Shown piece by piece: positions 26,154 to 34,009 of a stretch of 37,490 bases of DNA. How positions within the stretch are numbered: the stretch's first letter is position 1; every line of letters starts with the position of its first letter. The stretch lies in assembly GCF_003946885.1 (NCBI RefSeq), contig NZ_RWKQ01000002.1, positions 1-37,490 of the forward strand. Reading direction: 5' to 3'. This stretch comes from Specibacter cremeus. Its GTDB lineage: Bacteria; Actinomycetota; Actinomycetes; Actinomycetales; Micrococcaceae. The notes below the pieces were generated by a model. It was not told the origin of the DNA. It saw only the letters and a program-made list of their open reading frames with translations, and searched no databases. Position numbers and translations under genes: made by a program.

Positions 26154-26618
26154 GTGTTTGGTATCAATACCCCCGAGCTGCTGATCATCATCGCGGTGGC
26201 CCTGCTGGTGATCGGTCCCCAACGTCTGCCCGAGTACCTGGAAAAGACGAAGAACCTGATCCGCGAGGCCCGCAAGATGGCTTCCGGCGCGCGCGAAACC
26301 ATCAAGGATGAGGCCGGGATTGATATCGATGACATCGATTGGAAGAAGCTGGACCCGCGCCAGTACGATCCGCGCCGCATCATCCGCGACGCGCTGCTCG
26401 ACGAGGACGATGTCGAGACCCTGAAGTCCGCCAAGACGGCGCCGGCGGCCGCGCTCGCGGCCATGATGGGCCGTGACGAGGAGTCCGCCAGGCCGGCGGA
26501 AACGAACGACGACGGGCCCGCCCCCCAGCCGGCCGTCACGGTGGGTGCCACGGCAGGGCCCGTGGTGGAACGCCTGGCCGAGGGCCAGCGCGCCCCGTTC
26601 GACATCGAGGCGACGTAA
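26154..26618 (+). CDS. tatB: Twin-arginine translocase subunit TatB
   Basis: Single-spanning membrane protein of 154 residues. The N-terminal helix (about residues 4-22) begins with the conserved Glu at position 8 (NTPELLIII) and ends IGPQRLPEYL, followed by a charged amphipathic helix and an acidic, Pro-rich tail. With TatC it recognises twin-arginine signal peptides; tatA and tatC are not in this window. The GTG start is supported by the TAATCT box. The stop codons of tatB and mrp are only 5 bases apart, within a 13-base perfect palindrome. Confidence 0.88.
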   Translation: MFGINTPELLIIIAVALLVIGPQRLPEYLEKTKNLIREARKMASGARETIKDEAGIDIDDIDWKKLDPRQYDPRRIIRDALLDEDDVETLKSAKTAPAAALAAMMGRDEESARPAETNDDGPAPQPAVTVGATAGPVVERLAEGQRAPFDIEAT

Positions 26619-26627
26619 CCGGGTTAC
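26615..26627. other. Palindrome GTAACCGGGTTAC covering both convergent stop codons
   Basis: A 13-base perfect dyad that holds the TAA of tatB (26616-26618) and, symmetrically, the TAA of mrp (26624-26626 on the minus strand). There is no space for a separate terminator. Confidence 0.6.
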
Positions 26628-27751
26628 TTGGGGGCGACGTTCAGCTTCAGGCCGGCCAGTCCGCGCGGACGGGCGGCCAGCGTGCCCGCGATCTCCAGCA
26701 GTGCCGCCGCGGCCGGGGACTCCGGGGCGCAGAGCACGATCGGCGCCCCGGCGTCCCCGCCCTCGCGCAGCGCCAGATCGAGCGGGATCTGCCCCAGCAG
26801 TTCTACGGGGCTGTTCATGGTCTGGCTGAGCCGCGCCGCCAGTTTCCGTCCCCCGCCGGAGCCGAACACGTCCATGACCGTGCCGTCCGGCAGCGTCAGC
26901 CCGGACATGTTCTCCACGACGCCGGCCACCTTCTGTCCGGTCTGCAACGCGATGGCCCCGGCCCGTTCGGCCACGTCCGCGGCGGCCGCCTGCGGGGTGG
27001 TCACCACGAGGATCTCGGCCCCGGGCAGCAGCTGCGCCACGGAAATGGCCACATCCCCGGTGCCCGGGGGCAGGTCCAGGAACAGGGCGTCCAGGTCGCC
27101 GAAGTACACGTCCGTCAGGAACTGCTCCAACGCCCGGTGCAGCATCGGTCCGCGCCAGGCCACCGGCTGGTTCCCGGTCACGAACATGCCGATCGAGATG
27201 ACCTTCACGCCGTGCGCCACGGGCGGCAGGATCATCTCGTCCACCTTGGTGGGCGTCTGGGTGATGCCCATGAGCGACGGCACGGAAAACCCGTAGATGT
27301 CGGCGTCGACGATGCCCACGCGCAGCCCCCTGGCCGCCATGGCGCAGGCCAGGTTCACCGTCACCGACGACTTGCCGACGCCACCCTTGCCGCTGGCCAC
27401 CGCGTAGACGCGCGTCAGCGAGCCGGGTTCATTGAACGGGATGCCGCGCCGCCCGCCGGCGCCCAACAGCTGCTCCTTCAGCGTCGCGCGCTCGTCCGCC
27501 GTCATGACGGTGAGCTCCACGCTCACGTCCGTGACGCCGTCGACCCTCATCAGCGCGGCCGTGGCGTCCGCGGTGATGGTGTCGCGCAGCGGACAGCCGG
27601 CCACGGTGAGACGGACGACGGCGCGTACCCGGCCGGCGTCGTCGGCGCCCACGTCCGCCACCATGCCGAGCTCCGTGATGGGGCGGCGCAGCTCCGGGTC
27701 GATGACCGTGGCGAGGGCGTGCTGCAGGGCGGACTGGGCGGGAGCGGGCAT
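26624..27751 (-). CDS. mrp: Mrp/ApbC-type iron-sulfur cluster carrier ATPase
   Basis: Cytosolic P-loop ATPase of 375 residues that binds and transfers Fe-S clusters. The N-terminal MIP18-like domain (about 1-90; VIDPELRRPITELGMV, GCPLRDTI) is followed by the deviant Walker A SGKGGVGKSSV, Walker B LDLPPGTGD and the VVTTPQ strand. The cluster-binding CxxC of many Mrp proteins is not seen in the C-terminal part; NMSGLTL stands where ENMS.-C would be, so cluster binding may differ. ATG 27751 lies 8 bases after the DUF1003 stop, in an operon with it and the MgtE_N/CBS gene, the same order as in mycobacteria. Confidence 0.9.
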   Translation of the reverse strand: MPAPAQSALQHALATVIDPELRRPITELGMVADVGADDAGRVRAVVRLTVAGCPLRDTITADATAALMRVDGVTDVSVELTVMTADERATLKEQLLGAGGRRGIPFNEPGSLTRVYAVASGKGGVGKSSVTVNLACAMAARGLRVGIVDADIYGFSVPSLMGITQTPTKVDEMILPPVAHGVKVISIGMFVTGNQPVAWRGPMLHRALEQFLTDVYFGDLDALFLDLPPGTGDVAISVAQLLPGAEILVVTTPQAAAADVAERAGAIALQTGQKVAGVVENMSGLTLPDGTVMDVFGSGGGRKLAARLSQTMNSPVELLGQIPLDLALREGGDAGAPIVLCAPESPAAAALLEIAGTLAARPRGLAGLKLNVAPK

Positions 27752-27759
27752 GGCGGGCC

Positions 27760-28311
27760 TTACGGGTTCGGGCTGGCCGCGGTGGCGGTCTTGCGGGCAG
27801 GCGTGCGGGGCCGGCCGTCGTCGTCGGTCGACAGGATCTCCTCGAGCAGGCTGCGCAGCTCGGAGCGGACGAAGTCGCGGGTGGCGACGTCGCGGATGGC
27901 GATGCGCAGCGCGGCGACCTCGCGGGTCAGGTATTCGGTGTCGGCGAGGTTGCGCTCGTCGCGGCTGCGGTCCTGCTCGATCTGCACGCGGTCGCGGTCG
28001 TCCTGGCGGTTCTGCGCCAGCAGGATCAGCGGGGCCGCATACGACGCCTGGGTGGAGAAGAACAGGTTCAGCAGGATGAAGGGGTACGGGTCCCACTGGA
28101 AGCCGAACAGGGCGACCACATTGATGCCCACCCACACGATGACGAAAATCGTCATGTAGAGCAGGAAGTTCGCCGTGCCCATGTAGCGGGCGAAGCGCTC
28201 GGCGAAGCGGCCGAACGCGTCCGGGTCGGCCCCCAGGTTGGGCAGCAGCCGCGACTTCAGCTCCAGCGGCGTGTCGAGACCGGGGCCCTTGATCTGGCGC
28301 TTCTCAGCCAC
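27760..28311 (-). CDS. DUF1003 membrane protein
   Basis: A 183-residue inner-membrane protein with two transmembrane helices (about residues 47-68 and 76-98; WVGINVVALFGFQWDPYPFI lies between them) and a long C-terminal charged coiled coil starting at LLAQNRQDDRDR. This is the DUF1003 family; function unknown. GTG 28311 overlaps the preceding stop by eight bases, showing coupling with the MgtE_N/CBS protein. Its position next to a cytosolic Mg-sensor-like protein suggests, without proof, a role in metal or membrane homeostasis. Confidence 0.87.
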   Translation of the reverse strand: MAEKRQIKGPGLDTPLELKSRLLPNLGADPDAFGRFAERFARYMGTANFLLYMTIFVIVWVGINVVALFGFQWDPYPFILLNLFFSTQASYAAPLILLAQNRQDDRDRVQIEQDRSRDERNLADTEYLTREVAALRIAIRDVATRDFVRSELRSLLEEILSTDDDGRPRTPARKTATAASPNP

Positions 28312-29587
28312 GGCGGCCTCCCTGGTTCTTCAGCGGTGTGTCGTCCTCGTGGCTGCGCCAGTCCTCGGGCAGCAGCTGGTCCAGCAGATCGTCGACGGTC
28401 ACGGCACCGACCAGCCGGCCCTCCCGGTTGACGATGGGCAGCGAGTTGAGGTTGTAGGAGGCCATGGCGTGGCTGATCTCGCTGACGCTGGCATGGTCTG
28501 AGGCCGGTTCCAGGTTCTTGTCCACGAGCGTGCCGAGCAGCTCGGGCGGGGCGCTGCGCAGCAGCTGCTGGATGTGCACGACGCCCAGGAAACGGCCCGT
28601 GGGCGTCTCCAGCGGGGGCCGGCAGATGAAGATGGCGGACGCCAGGGCGGGGGAGAGGTCCTCGCTGCGCACGTGCGCCAGCGCCTCGGCCACGGTGCCC
28701 TCCGGGGGCAGGATGACCGGCACCGGGGTCATCAGCGCCCCGGCCGTGCCCTCCGGGTATTGGAGCAGGCGGCGGACGTCATCGGCCTCATCCGGTTCCA
28801 TGAGGGCCAGCAGTTCCTCGGCCTTGGCGGCGGGCAAGTCCGCGAGCAGGTCGGCGGCGTCGTCCGGGTCCATCTCCTCGAGCACGTCGGCGGCCCGCTC
28901 GATGTCCAGGCCGCTGAGCAGGGTGACCTGGTCCTCCTCGGGCAGCTCGGACATGACGTCGGCCAGCCGTTCATCCTGCAGCTCCCGGGCCACCTCGATG
29001 CGCCGTTTGTCGCTCATCTCCTGCAGCGCGTCCGCGAAGTCGGCCGGCTTGAGGTCCTCGTGGCTGGCCACGAACTGGGTGGCGCCCTGCGGCTCGAGGG
29101 CCGAGTCCGGCAACGCGTCGGCCCAGTCGATGAGCAGGGTGTGGCCGCGGCGCAGCCCGCGCAGCCGGGACGTGGAGCCGCCGCGCCGGACGAACATCTT
29201 GGTGACGAGCCAGTCGCCGTTGCGCTGCTGGTCCATGGCGATGTCCTCGATGACGGCCGCGCCGCTGCCGTCGACCAGTGTCACGCGCCGGTCGAAGAGC
29301 CCGCCCACGACGAGTTGTTCGGCGCCGCGCTGCTCGAAGCGGCGCAGGTTGACCAGCCCGGTGCAGATGATCTGCGACTGGTCCATGGACGTCAGCCGTG
29401 TCATGGGCACGAACACGCGCTTCTTGCCGGGCACCTCGACGACGATGCCGACGGCGTGGGGCGACGCGCCCGGCCCGCGTCCGAGCACGACGACGTCGCG
29501 CAGGCGGCCGAGGCGGTCGCCTATCGGGTCGAAGACGTCCAGGCCGAGGAGGCGTGCGACAAAGACGCGTTGCGGATTCGTGCTCAC
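28304..29587 (-). CDS. Soluble MgtE_N / CBS-domain protein
   Basis: A 427-residue cytosolic protein: an N-terminal PRC-barrel-like region (about 1-150), an MgtE N-terminal superhelix (about 165-265; ERAADVLEEMDPDDAADLLADLP) and a CBS pair (about 275-400; GTAGALMTPVPVILP, SLPIVNREGRLVGAVTVDDLLD). The MgtE transport domain is missing: no membrane helices are present. It may sense magnesium or nucleotides and act on a partner membrane protein, perhaps the DUF1003 protein whose gene overlaps its end. GTG 29587 has TAGCCT six bases upstream on the minus strand. First gene of a three-gene operon ending in mrp. Confidence 0.88.
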   Translation of the reverse strand: MSTNPQRVFVARLLGLDVFDPIGDRLGRLRDVVVLGRGPGASPHAVGIVVEVPGKKRVFVPMTRLTSMDQSQIICTGLVNLRRFEQRGAEQLVVGGLFDRRVTLVDGSGAAVIEDIAMDQQRNGDWLVTKMFVRRGGSTSRLRGLRRGHTLLIDWADALPDSALEPQGATQFVASHEDLKPADFADALQEMSDKRRIEVARELQDERLADVMSELPEEDQVTLLSGLDIERAADVLEEMDPDDAADLLADLPAAKAEELLALMEPDEADDVRRLLQYPEGTAGALMTPVPVILPPEGTVAEALAHVRSEDLSPALASAIFICRPPLETPTGRFLGVVHIQQLLRSAPPELLGTLVDKNLEPASDHASVSEISHAMASYNLNSLPIVNREGRLVGAVTVDDLLDQLLPEDWRSHEDDTPLKNQGGRRG

Positions 29588-29593
29588 ACGTAA

Positions 29594-29599
29594 AGGCTA
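29594..29599 (-). promoter_or_regulatory. -10 box of the MgtE_N/CBS-DUF1003-mrp operon
   Basis: Minus-strand TAGCCT, six bases, then GTG 29587; leaderless layout. Confidence 0.55.
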
Positions 29600-29731
29600 C
29601 GACGGCGCCGCCGATTCCACCGAACGGCGCAGGGTGCGAACCCGCGGCCGGGGCGCGGCGTCGACCGTTCTTCAAGTTCACTTCCAGCGATACTCCAGCC
29701 ATTGCACTGCCGGATGGGGAAGAATGGTGCC

Positions 29732-30505
29732 ATGGCAAACCTTTTTGGCGGCAACAGGCCCATGGACCAGGCGCGAATCGTCCCGACCGGGGAGACGATC
29801 GGGTCCTATTCGTCCTACCTGGATGCGCAAAAGGCCGTCGACTACCTGGCCGACCAGAAATTCCCGGTCCAGCACGTTTCGATCGTTGGCAACGACCTGA
29901 AGATGGTTGAACGCGTCACCGGCAAGCTCAGCTACCCGCGCGTGGCGTTGTCCGGGGCCATGACGGGCGCCTGGTTCGGCCTGTTCGTGGGCATCATGCT
30001 CTCCTTCTTCGGCTCGGCCGGCGGGGAGGCCACGTTGAGCATCATGACGTCCGTGCTGATGGGCGCCGCGTTCTGGATGCTGTTCGGCATCATCGGCTAC
30101 GCGTCCCAGCGCGGCAAGCGCGACTTCACGTCCACCAACCAGGTCCTTGCCTCGTCCTATGACGTGATCGTCACCCCGGATGTGGCGTCCGAGGCCCGCC
30201 GCCTGCTCGCGCAGCTGCCCATGCGCTCCACCGCCCCGGCCGGGCGCCCCACCCAGATGTACCCGCCGCAGACCCCGGCTCGCCCGGACGGCTGGCACGA
30301 CCCGTACGGGCGGCCCGAGGTGCCCGCGCCGGCATCTGCCGGCAACCCGCCCGCGGCCGCGGCTGCACCGGAGGAAGCGCCCGTGCGCGGCCGGTTCCCG
30401 GACCTGCCCGATGGCCGCCCGCAGTACGGCATCCGCGTGGATACGCCGGCCGCTTCTCCCGAATCCGGCCGGCCCGACGGGGACGCCCCGGAATCCCGCG
30501 GCTAG
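29732..30505 (+). CDS. General stress protein 17M-like membrane protein
   Basis: A 257-residue protein. The N-terminal domain (about 20-70; GSYSSYLDAQKAVDYLADQKFPVQHVSIVG) is the general stress protein 17M/YflT type. Two hydrophobic helices follow (about 80-105 and 112-132), then a second small domain and a long Pro/Ala-rich disordered tail from about residue 165. ATG 29732 is preferred over ATG 29702; AAGAAT lies six bases upstream. The exact function in stress resistance is unknown. It converges on the aminopeptidase gene. Confidence 0.82.
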   Translation: MANLFGGNRPMDQARIVPTGETIGSYSSYLDAQKAVDYLADQKFPVQHVSIVGNDLKMVERVTGKLSYPRVALSGAMTGAWFGLFVGIMLSFFGSAGGEATLSIMTSVLMGAAFWMLFGIIGYASQRGKRDFTSTNQVLASSYDVIVTPDVASEARRLLAQLPMRSTAPAGRPTQMYPPQTPARPDGWHDPYGRPEVPAPASAGNPPAAAAAPEEAPVRGRFPDLPDGRPQYGIRVDTPAASPESGRPDGDAPESRG

Positions 30506-30555
30506 GGCCGCCCGGGACGCATCTCCCGTAATCCGTCTCCGGCGCGCGTGCGAAG

Positions 30556-32127
30556 CTACCCGGAAAGCCGCGCCATCCAGGCCTCCACATCCTCCGGGGT
30601 GCGCGGCAGCGCCGCCGAGAGGTTGACGGGGCCGTCGGCCGTGATCAGCACGTCGTCCTCGATCCGCACGCCGTTGCCGCGGTACTCGGCCGGGATGGCC
30701 AGGTCCTCGGCCTTGAAGTACAGCCCGGGCTCGATCGTGAAGATCATGCCCGCCGTGATCGTGCCGTCCAGGTACAGCTCGGCGCGCGCCTGGGCGCAGT
30801 CGTGCACGTCCAGGCCCAGGTGGTGGCTGGTGCCGTGCGGCATCCACCGGCGGTGCTGCTGGCCCTCGGGCGACAGCGACACCTCCGCGGCGACGGGCAG
30901 CAGGCCCCACTCCTCGAGGCGGGCGGCCAGCACGGCCATGGCGGCGTTGTGCACGTCACGGAACTTGGCTCCCGGCACGGCCGCGGCGAACGCGGCGTCG
31001 GCGGCGTCCAGCACGGCCTGGTAGATCTTGCGCTGGATGTCCGAGTACGTGCCGTTGACCGGGATGGTGCGCGTGACGTCCGCCGTGTACAGCGAATCGG
31101 CCTCCACGCCGGCGTCGACCAGCAGCAGCTCGCCCTCGTCCACGGTGCCGTCGTTGCGCGTCCAGTGCAGGATCGTGGCGTTGTTGCCGCCGGCGGCAAT
31201 CGTGTCGTAGCCGAGCTCGTTGCCCTCCTCGCGCGCCCGGGCGAAGAACGCGCCCTCCACGACGCGCTCGCCACGGCGGTGCCCCACGGCCCGCGGCAGC
31301 GACTTCACGATCTCCTCGAAACCGGCCACCGTGGCGGCGATCGCCTCCCTCATCTGCTCGACCTCCCACGCGTCCTTGAGCAGGCGCAGCTCGGACAGGG
31401 CCTCGGCCAGTTTCTCGTCCAGGGCGTCCAGCGCGGAGAGGTCCACGTTCTCCGGGTCCTGCGCCGTGTTGTAGCGGGCCGTGTCGACGAGCGCGTCGAT
31501 GTTTTCGTCGACCTTGCGCACCAGCCGGATGGACACGCCGCCGATCGCCGGGTCGCCGACGTTCTTCGTCACGGCCACCTCCAGCTCGGCGATGTCCACG
31601 CAGGCCAACCCCAGCAGCGCCTTGAACTCGGCCAGCGTGGGCCGGGCCCCGATCCAGAACTCGCCGCTGCGCGAGTCCGCGTAGAACTGCTTGGTGTCCC
31701 GTCCCGCCAGCGGACGGAAGTACAGCGTGGCGTGGTGGTGGCCGCCGTCGTCACCGCGGCCCTCGTCGGTGGGTTCGAGCACCAGCACGGCGTCCGGCTC
31801 GTGGTCCACACCCAGTCCGGTCAGGTGCGCGAAGGCCGAATGCGGCCGGAACCGGTAGTCGCAGTCGTTGGAGCGGACCTTCAGCGGCCCGGCGGGGATG
31901 ACCAGGCGCTCGCCCTTGAACTGCTCGGAGATGGCACGACGGCGGCGGGCGGCGTGGTCGGCGACGGCGGCTCGGGCGGGCAGTTCCGTGCTGGACGGAG
32001 CCCAGTTGCCGGCCATGAAGGCACGGAACGCGTCCGAATCAGGGCGATGTGAACGGTTGTTCACACGCTCCTCAAGCGGCTGCTCGATGGTTTCGGGATG
32101 CTGGGTGAGGGGTTCAGTCTGGTTCAC
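30556..32127 (-). CDS. pepP: Xaa-Pro aminopeptidase (aminopeptidase P, M24B)
   Basis: Two-manganese exopeptidase releasing N-terminal residues before proline; 523 residues, including the N-terminal creatinase-like domain (about 35-220) and the pita-bread catalytic domain (about 250-510). Metal ligands are visible as D in LLVDAGVEADS, D in TADVTRT, H in HGTSHHLGLDVHD, E in FTIEPGLY and E in GVRIEDDVL. GTG 32127 is the longest start; GAGACT lies six bases upstream, one mismatch from the common -10 pattern. The first 30 residues are variable, so a later start is possible. Cytosolic peptide turnover is the expected role. Confidence 0.9.
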   Translation of the reverse strand: MNQTEPLTQHPETIEQPLEERVNNRSHRPDSDAFRAFMAGNWAPSSTELPARAAVADHAARRRRAISEQFKGERLVIPAGPLKVRSNDCDYRFRPHSAFAHLTGLGVDHEPDAVLVLEPTDEGRGDDGGHHHATLYFRPLAGRDTKQFYADSRSGEFWIGARPTLAEFKALLGLACVDIAELEVAVTKNVGDPAIGGVSIRLVRKVDENIDALVDTARYNTAQDPENVDLSALDALDEKLAEALSELRLLKDAWEVEQMREAIAATVAGFEEIVKSLPRAVGHRRGERVVEGAFFARAREEGNELGYDTIAAGGNNATILHWTRNDGTVDEGELLLVDAGVEADSLYTADVTRTIPVNGTYSDIQRKIYQAVLDAADAAFAAAVPGAKFRDVHNAAMAVLAARLEEWGLLPVAAEVSLSPEGQQHRRWMPHGTSHHLGLDVHDCAQARAELYLDGTITAGMIFTIEPGLYFKAEDLAIPAEYRGNGVRIEDDVLITADGPVNLSAALPRTPEDVEAWMARLSG

Positions 32128-32184
32128 CTCCCCAGTCTCTCACCGGTGCCGCCATGGCGCACTCCGGGGCACCGCCGCGCCGCG

Positions 32185-32190
32185 TACGCT
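32185..32190 (+). promoter_or_regulatory. -10 box of leaderless PHP gene
   Basis: TACGCT, six bases (GGGGGA), then ATG 32197. Confidence 0.55.
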
Positions 32191-32196
32191 GGGGGA

Positions 32197-33045
32197 ATGA
32201 GGATCGACCTGCACACGCACTCCAACGTCTCCGACGGCACGCAGCCGCCGGCGGAGCTCGTGGCTGCGGCGGTCGGGGCGGGCCTGGACGTGCTGGCGTT
32301 GACCGACCACGACACGACGGACGGGTGGCAGGATGCGGGGGCCGCCGCGGTGCGGCTCGGCATCGGCTGGGTGCCTGGCATGGAGATCTCCTGCAAGACC
32401 GACACCGGCATCAGCGTCCACCTGCTGGCCTACCTGCACGATCCCGCCCATCCGGGCCTGCTGGCCGAGATCACCCGGTCCAAGGACGCCCGGCTGACCC
32501 GGGCCGAACGCATGGTCGAACGGCTGGCCGAGGATTATCCGTTGAGCTGGGACGACGTCCGCCTGCACGTGGCGCCCGGGGCGACGATCGGCCGCCCGCA
32601 CATCGCCGACGCACTCGTGGCCGCCGGCGTCGTCGGCACCCGCAGCGAGGCGTTCGCGACCATCCTGACCGCGCGGTCGCGGTACTTCGTCGCCCACTAT
32701 GCGCCGGACCCGGTCACGGCCGTGGAATTGGTGCGCGCCGCCGGCGGCGTGCCGGTGTTCGCGCACCCGGTCGCCTCGGCCCGGGGCCGGGTCGTGGCCG
32801 AGCAGACGTACCAGGACATGATCGACGCCGGGCTGCTGGGTCTGGAGGTCGACCATCGTGACAACCCGGCGGACGGCCGGGCGTGGCTGCGTCGATTGGC
32901 GGCCCGGAAAGACCTGATCGTCACCGGGTCCTCGGACTACCACGGCGCCGGCAAACCGAACATGCTGGGCGAGAACCTGACCAGCCAGGACGCGCTGGAG
33001 CGCATCCTGGAACTGGGCACGGGCAGCACGGCCTGGCTGCCCTGA
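32197..33045 (+). CDS. PHP-domain phosphoesterase
   Basis: A 282-residue metal-dependent phosphoesterase of the YciV/RNase AM-like PHP group. Metal-binding motifs in order are HTHSNVSDG (H6, H8), LTDHDT, GMEIS, HLLAY, VFAHPV and the C-terminal SSDYHG. Relatives act on 3',5'-bisphosphonucleosides or trim RNA 5' ends; which applies here is not known. ATG 32197 fits the leaderless layout and the family start. A repeat block separates it from the convergent methyltransferase gene. Confidence 0.85.
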   Translation: MRIDLHTHSNVSDGTQPPAELVAAAVGAGLDVLALTDHDTTDGWQDAGAAAVRLGIGWVPGMEISCKTDTGISVHLLAYLHDPAHPGLLAEITRSKDARLTRAERMVERLAEDYPLSWDDVRLHVAPGATIGRPHIADALVAAGVVGTRSEAFATILTARSRYFVAHYAPDPVTAVELVRAAGGVPVFAHPVASARGRVVAEQTYQDMIDAGLLGLEVDHRDNPADGRAWLRRLAARKDLIVTGSSDYHGAGKPNMLGENLTSQDALERILELGTGSTAWLP

Positions 33046-33050
33046 CGGGG

Positions 33051-33127
33051 GTCGAGCTCGTCGGTGATTGAGCTTGTCGGTGATTGAGCTTGTCGAAATC
33101 ACCGGGGTCTCGACAGGCTCGACCAGC
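33051..33127. repeat. Repeat block between the PHP and methyltransferase genes
   Basis: Holds a 16-base tandem pair (33060-33075 and 33076-33091, GTCGGTGATTGAGCTT), a 25-base unit at 33079-33103 with inverted ends GGTGATT and AATCACC, and a GGTCTCGACAGGCTCGACC unit from 33106. Same family as the blocks at 2190-2318 and 12660-12727. It ends 8 bases before the methyltransferase stop. Confidence 0.85.
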
Positions 33128-33134
33128 GACGGGG

Positions 33135-34004
33135 TCAGCCGGCCGCGGGGTGGGAGACCACCGTGGCCGTGACGCCCAGCCGTTCGGCCATGATCTCGAT
33201 GGCTTGCGGGTTCGCGTCCACGCAGATGAACTTCCGGCCCAGCCCGAAGGCCACGGCGCCCAGGGTGCCGGATCCCGCGAAGAAATCCAGCACCCAATCG
33301 CCCGGCCGGGACGACGCGGCCACGGCCCGGCGCAGCAGTCCCTCGGGTTTCTGCGTCGGGTAGCCGGTCTTCTCCTTGCCCGTGGGGGAGACGATGGTGT
33401 GCCACCACACGTCCGTGGGCAGCTTGCCCAGCTCGCGTTTCTCGGCCGTCACCAGCCCGGGCGCCATGTACGGTTCCCGGTCCACCTCGGCCGAGTCGAA
33501 GTGGTACTTCTTCGGGTCCTTCACGTACACCAGGATGTTGTCGTGCTTGGCCGGCCAGCGGCTCTTCGCCCGGGCGCCGTAGTCGTACGCCCAGATGATC
33601 TCGTTCAGGAAGCAGTCCCGGCCGAAGATCGCATCCAGCATCACCTTCGCGTAGTGTACCTCGCGGTAGTCCAGGTGCACGTACAGCGTGCCGTCCGCGG
33701 CGAGCAGCCGCCACGCCTCCAGCAGCCGCGGCTCCAGGAACGCCCAGTAGTCCGTGAACGCGTCGTCGTAGCTGTGCAGGGCGCCCTTGACGGTCGCGTA
33801 GCTGTTCCCGCCGAAGCCCACCCGGTCCCCGGACTCGCTGCGCACCATGGTGGTCTGCTGCCGGCGCTGCACCCGCCCCGTGTTGAAGGGCGGGTCCACG
33901 TAGATCATCGTGAACGATTCGTCGGGCAGCGTCGGCAGGAACCCGGCGTTGTCCGCGTGGACCACCAGGTTCGGCCCGTCCGGGCGCCAGTGCGGTGACG
34001 TCAT
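33135..34004 (-). CDS. Solitary beta-class site-specific DNA methyltransferase
   Basis: A 289-residue amino-methyltransferase (N6-adenine or N4-cytosine). The catalytic motif DPPF (residues 37-40) precedes the SAM-binding motif FFAGSGTLG (241-249), the order of the beta group that includes CcrM; YPTQKPEGLLRR is the usual block before it. The target-recognition region lies between, about 50-190. No restriction gene is nearby, and the gene lies 5 bases after the DEAD helicase stop in the same direction, so it appears to be a resident orphan enzyme for marking or regulation. Target sequence not predictable. Confidence 0.87.
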   Translation of the reverse strand: MTSPHWRPDGPNLVVHADNAGFLPTLPDESFTMIYVDPPFNTGRVQRRQQTTMVRSESGDRVGFGGNSYATVKGALHSYDDAFTDYWAFLEPRLLEAWRLLAADGTLYVHLDYREVHYAKVMLDAIFGRDCFLNEIIWAYDYGARAKSRWPAKHDNILVYVKDPKKYHFDSAEVDREPYMAPGLVTAEKRELGKLPTDVWWHTIVSPTGKEKTGYPTQKPEGLLRRAVAASSRPGDWVLDFFAGSGTLGAVAFGLGRKFICVDANPQAIEIMAERLGVTATVVSHPAAG

Positions 34005-34009
34005 GGACG

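Noticed and set aside
33135-34004. A restriction-modification system
   Set aside because: No endonuclease or specificity gene lies nearby; both neighbours are housekeeping genes.
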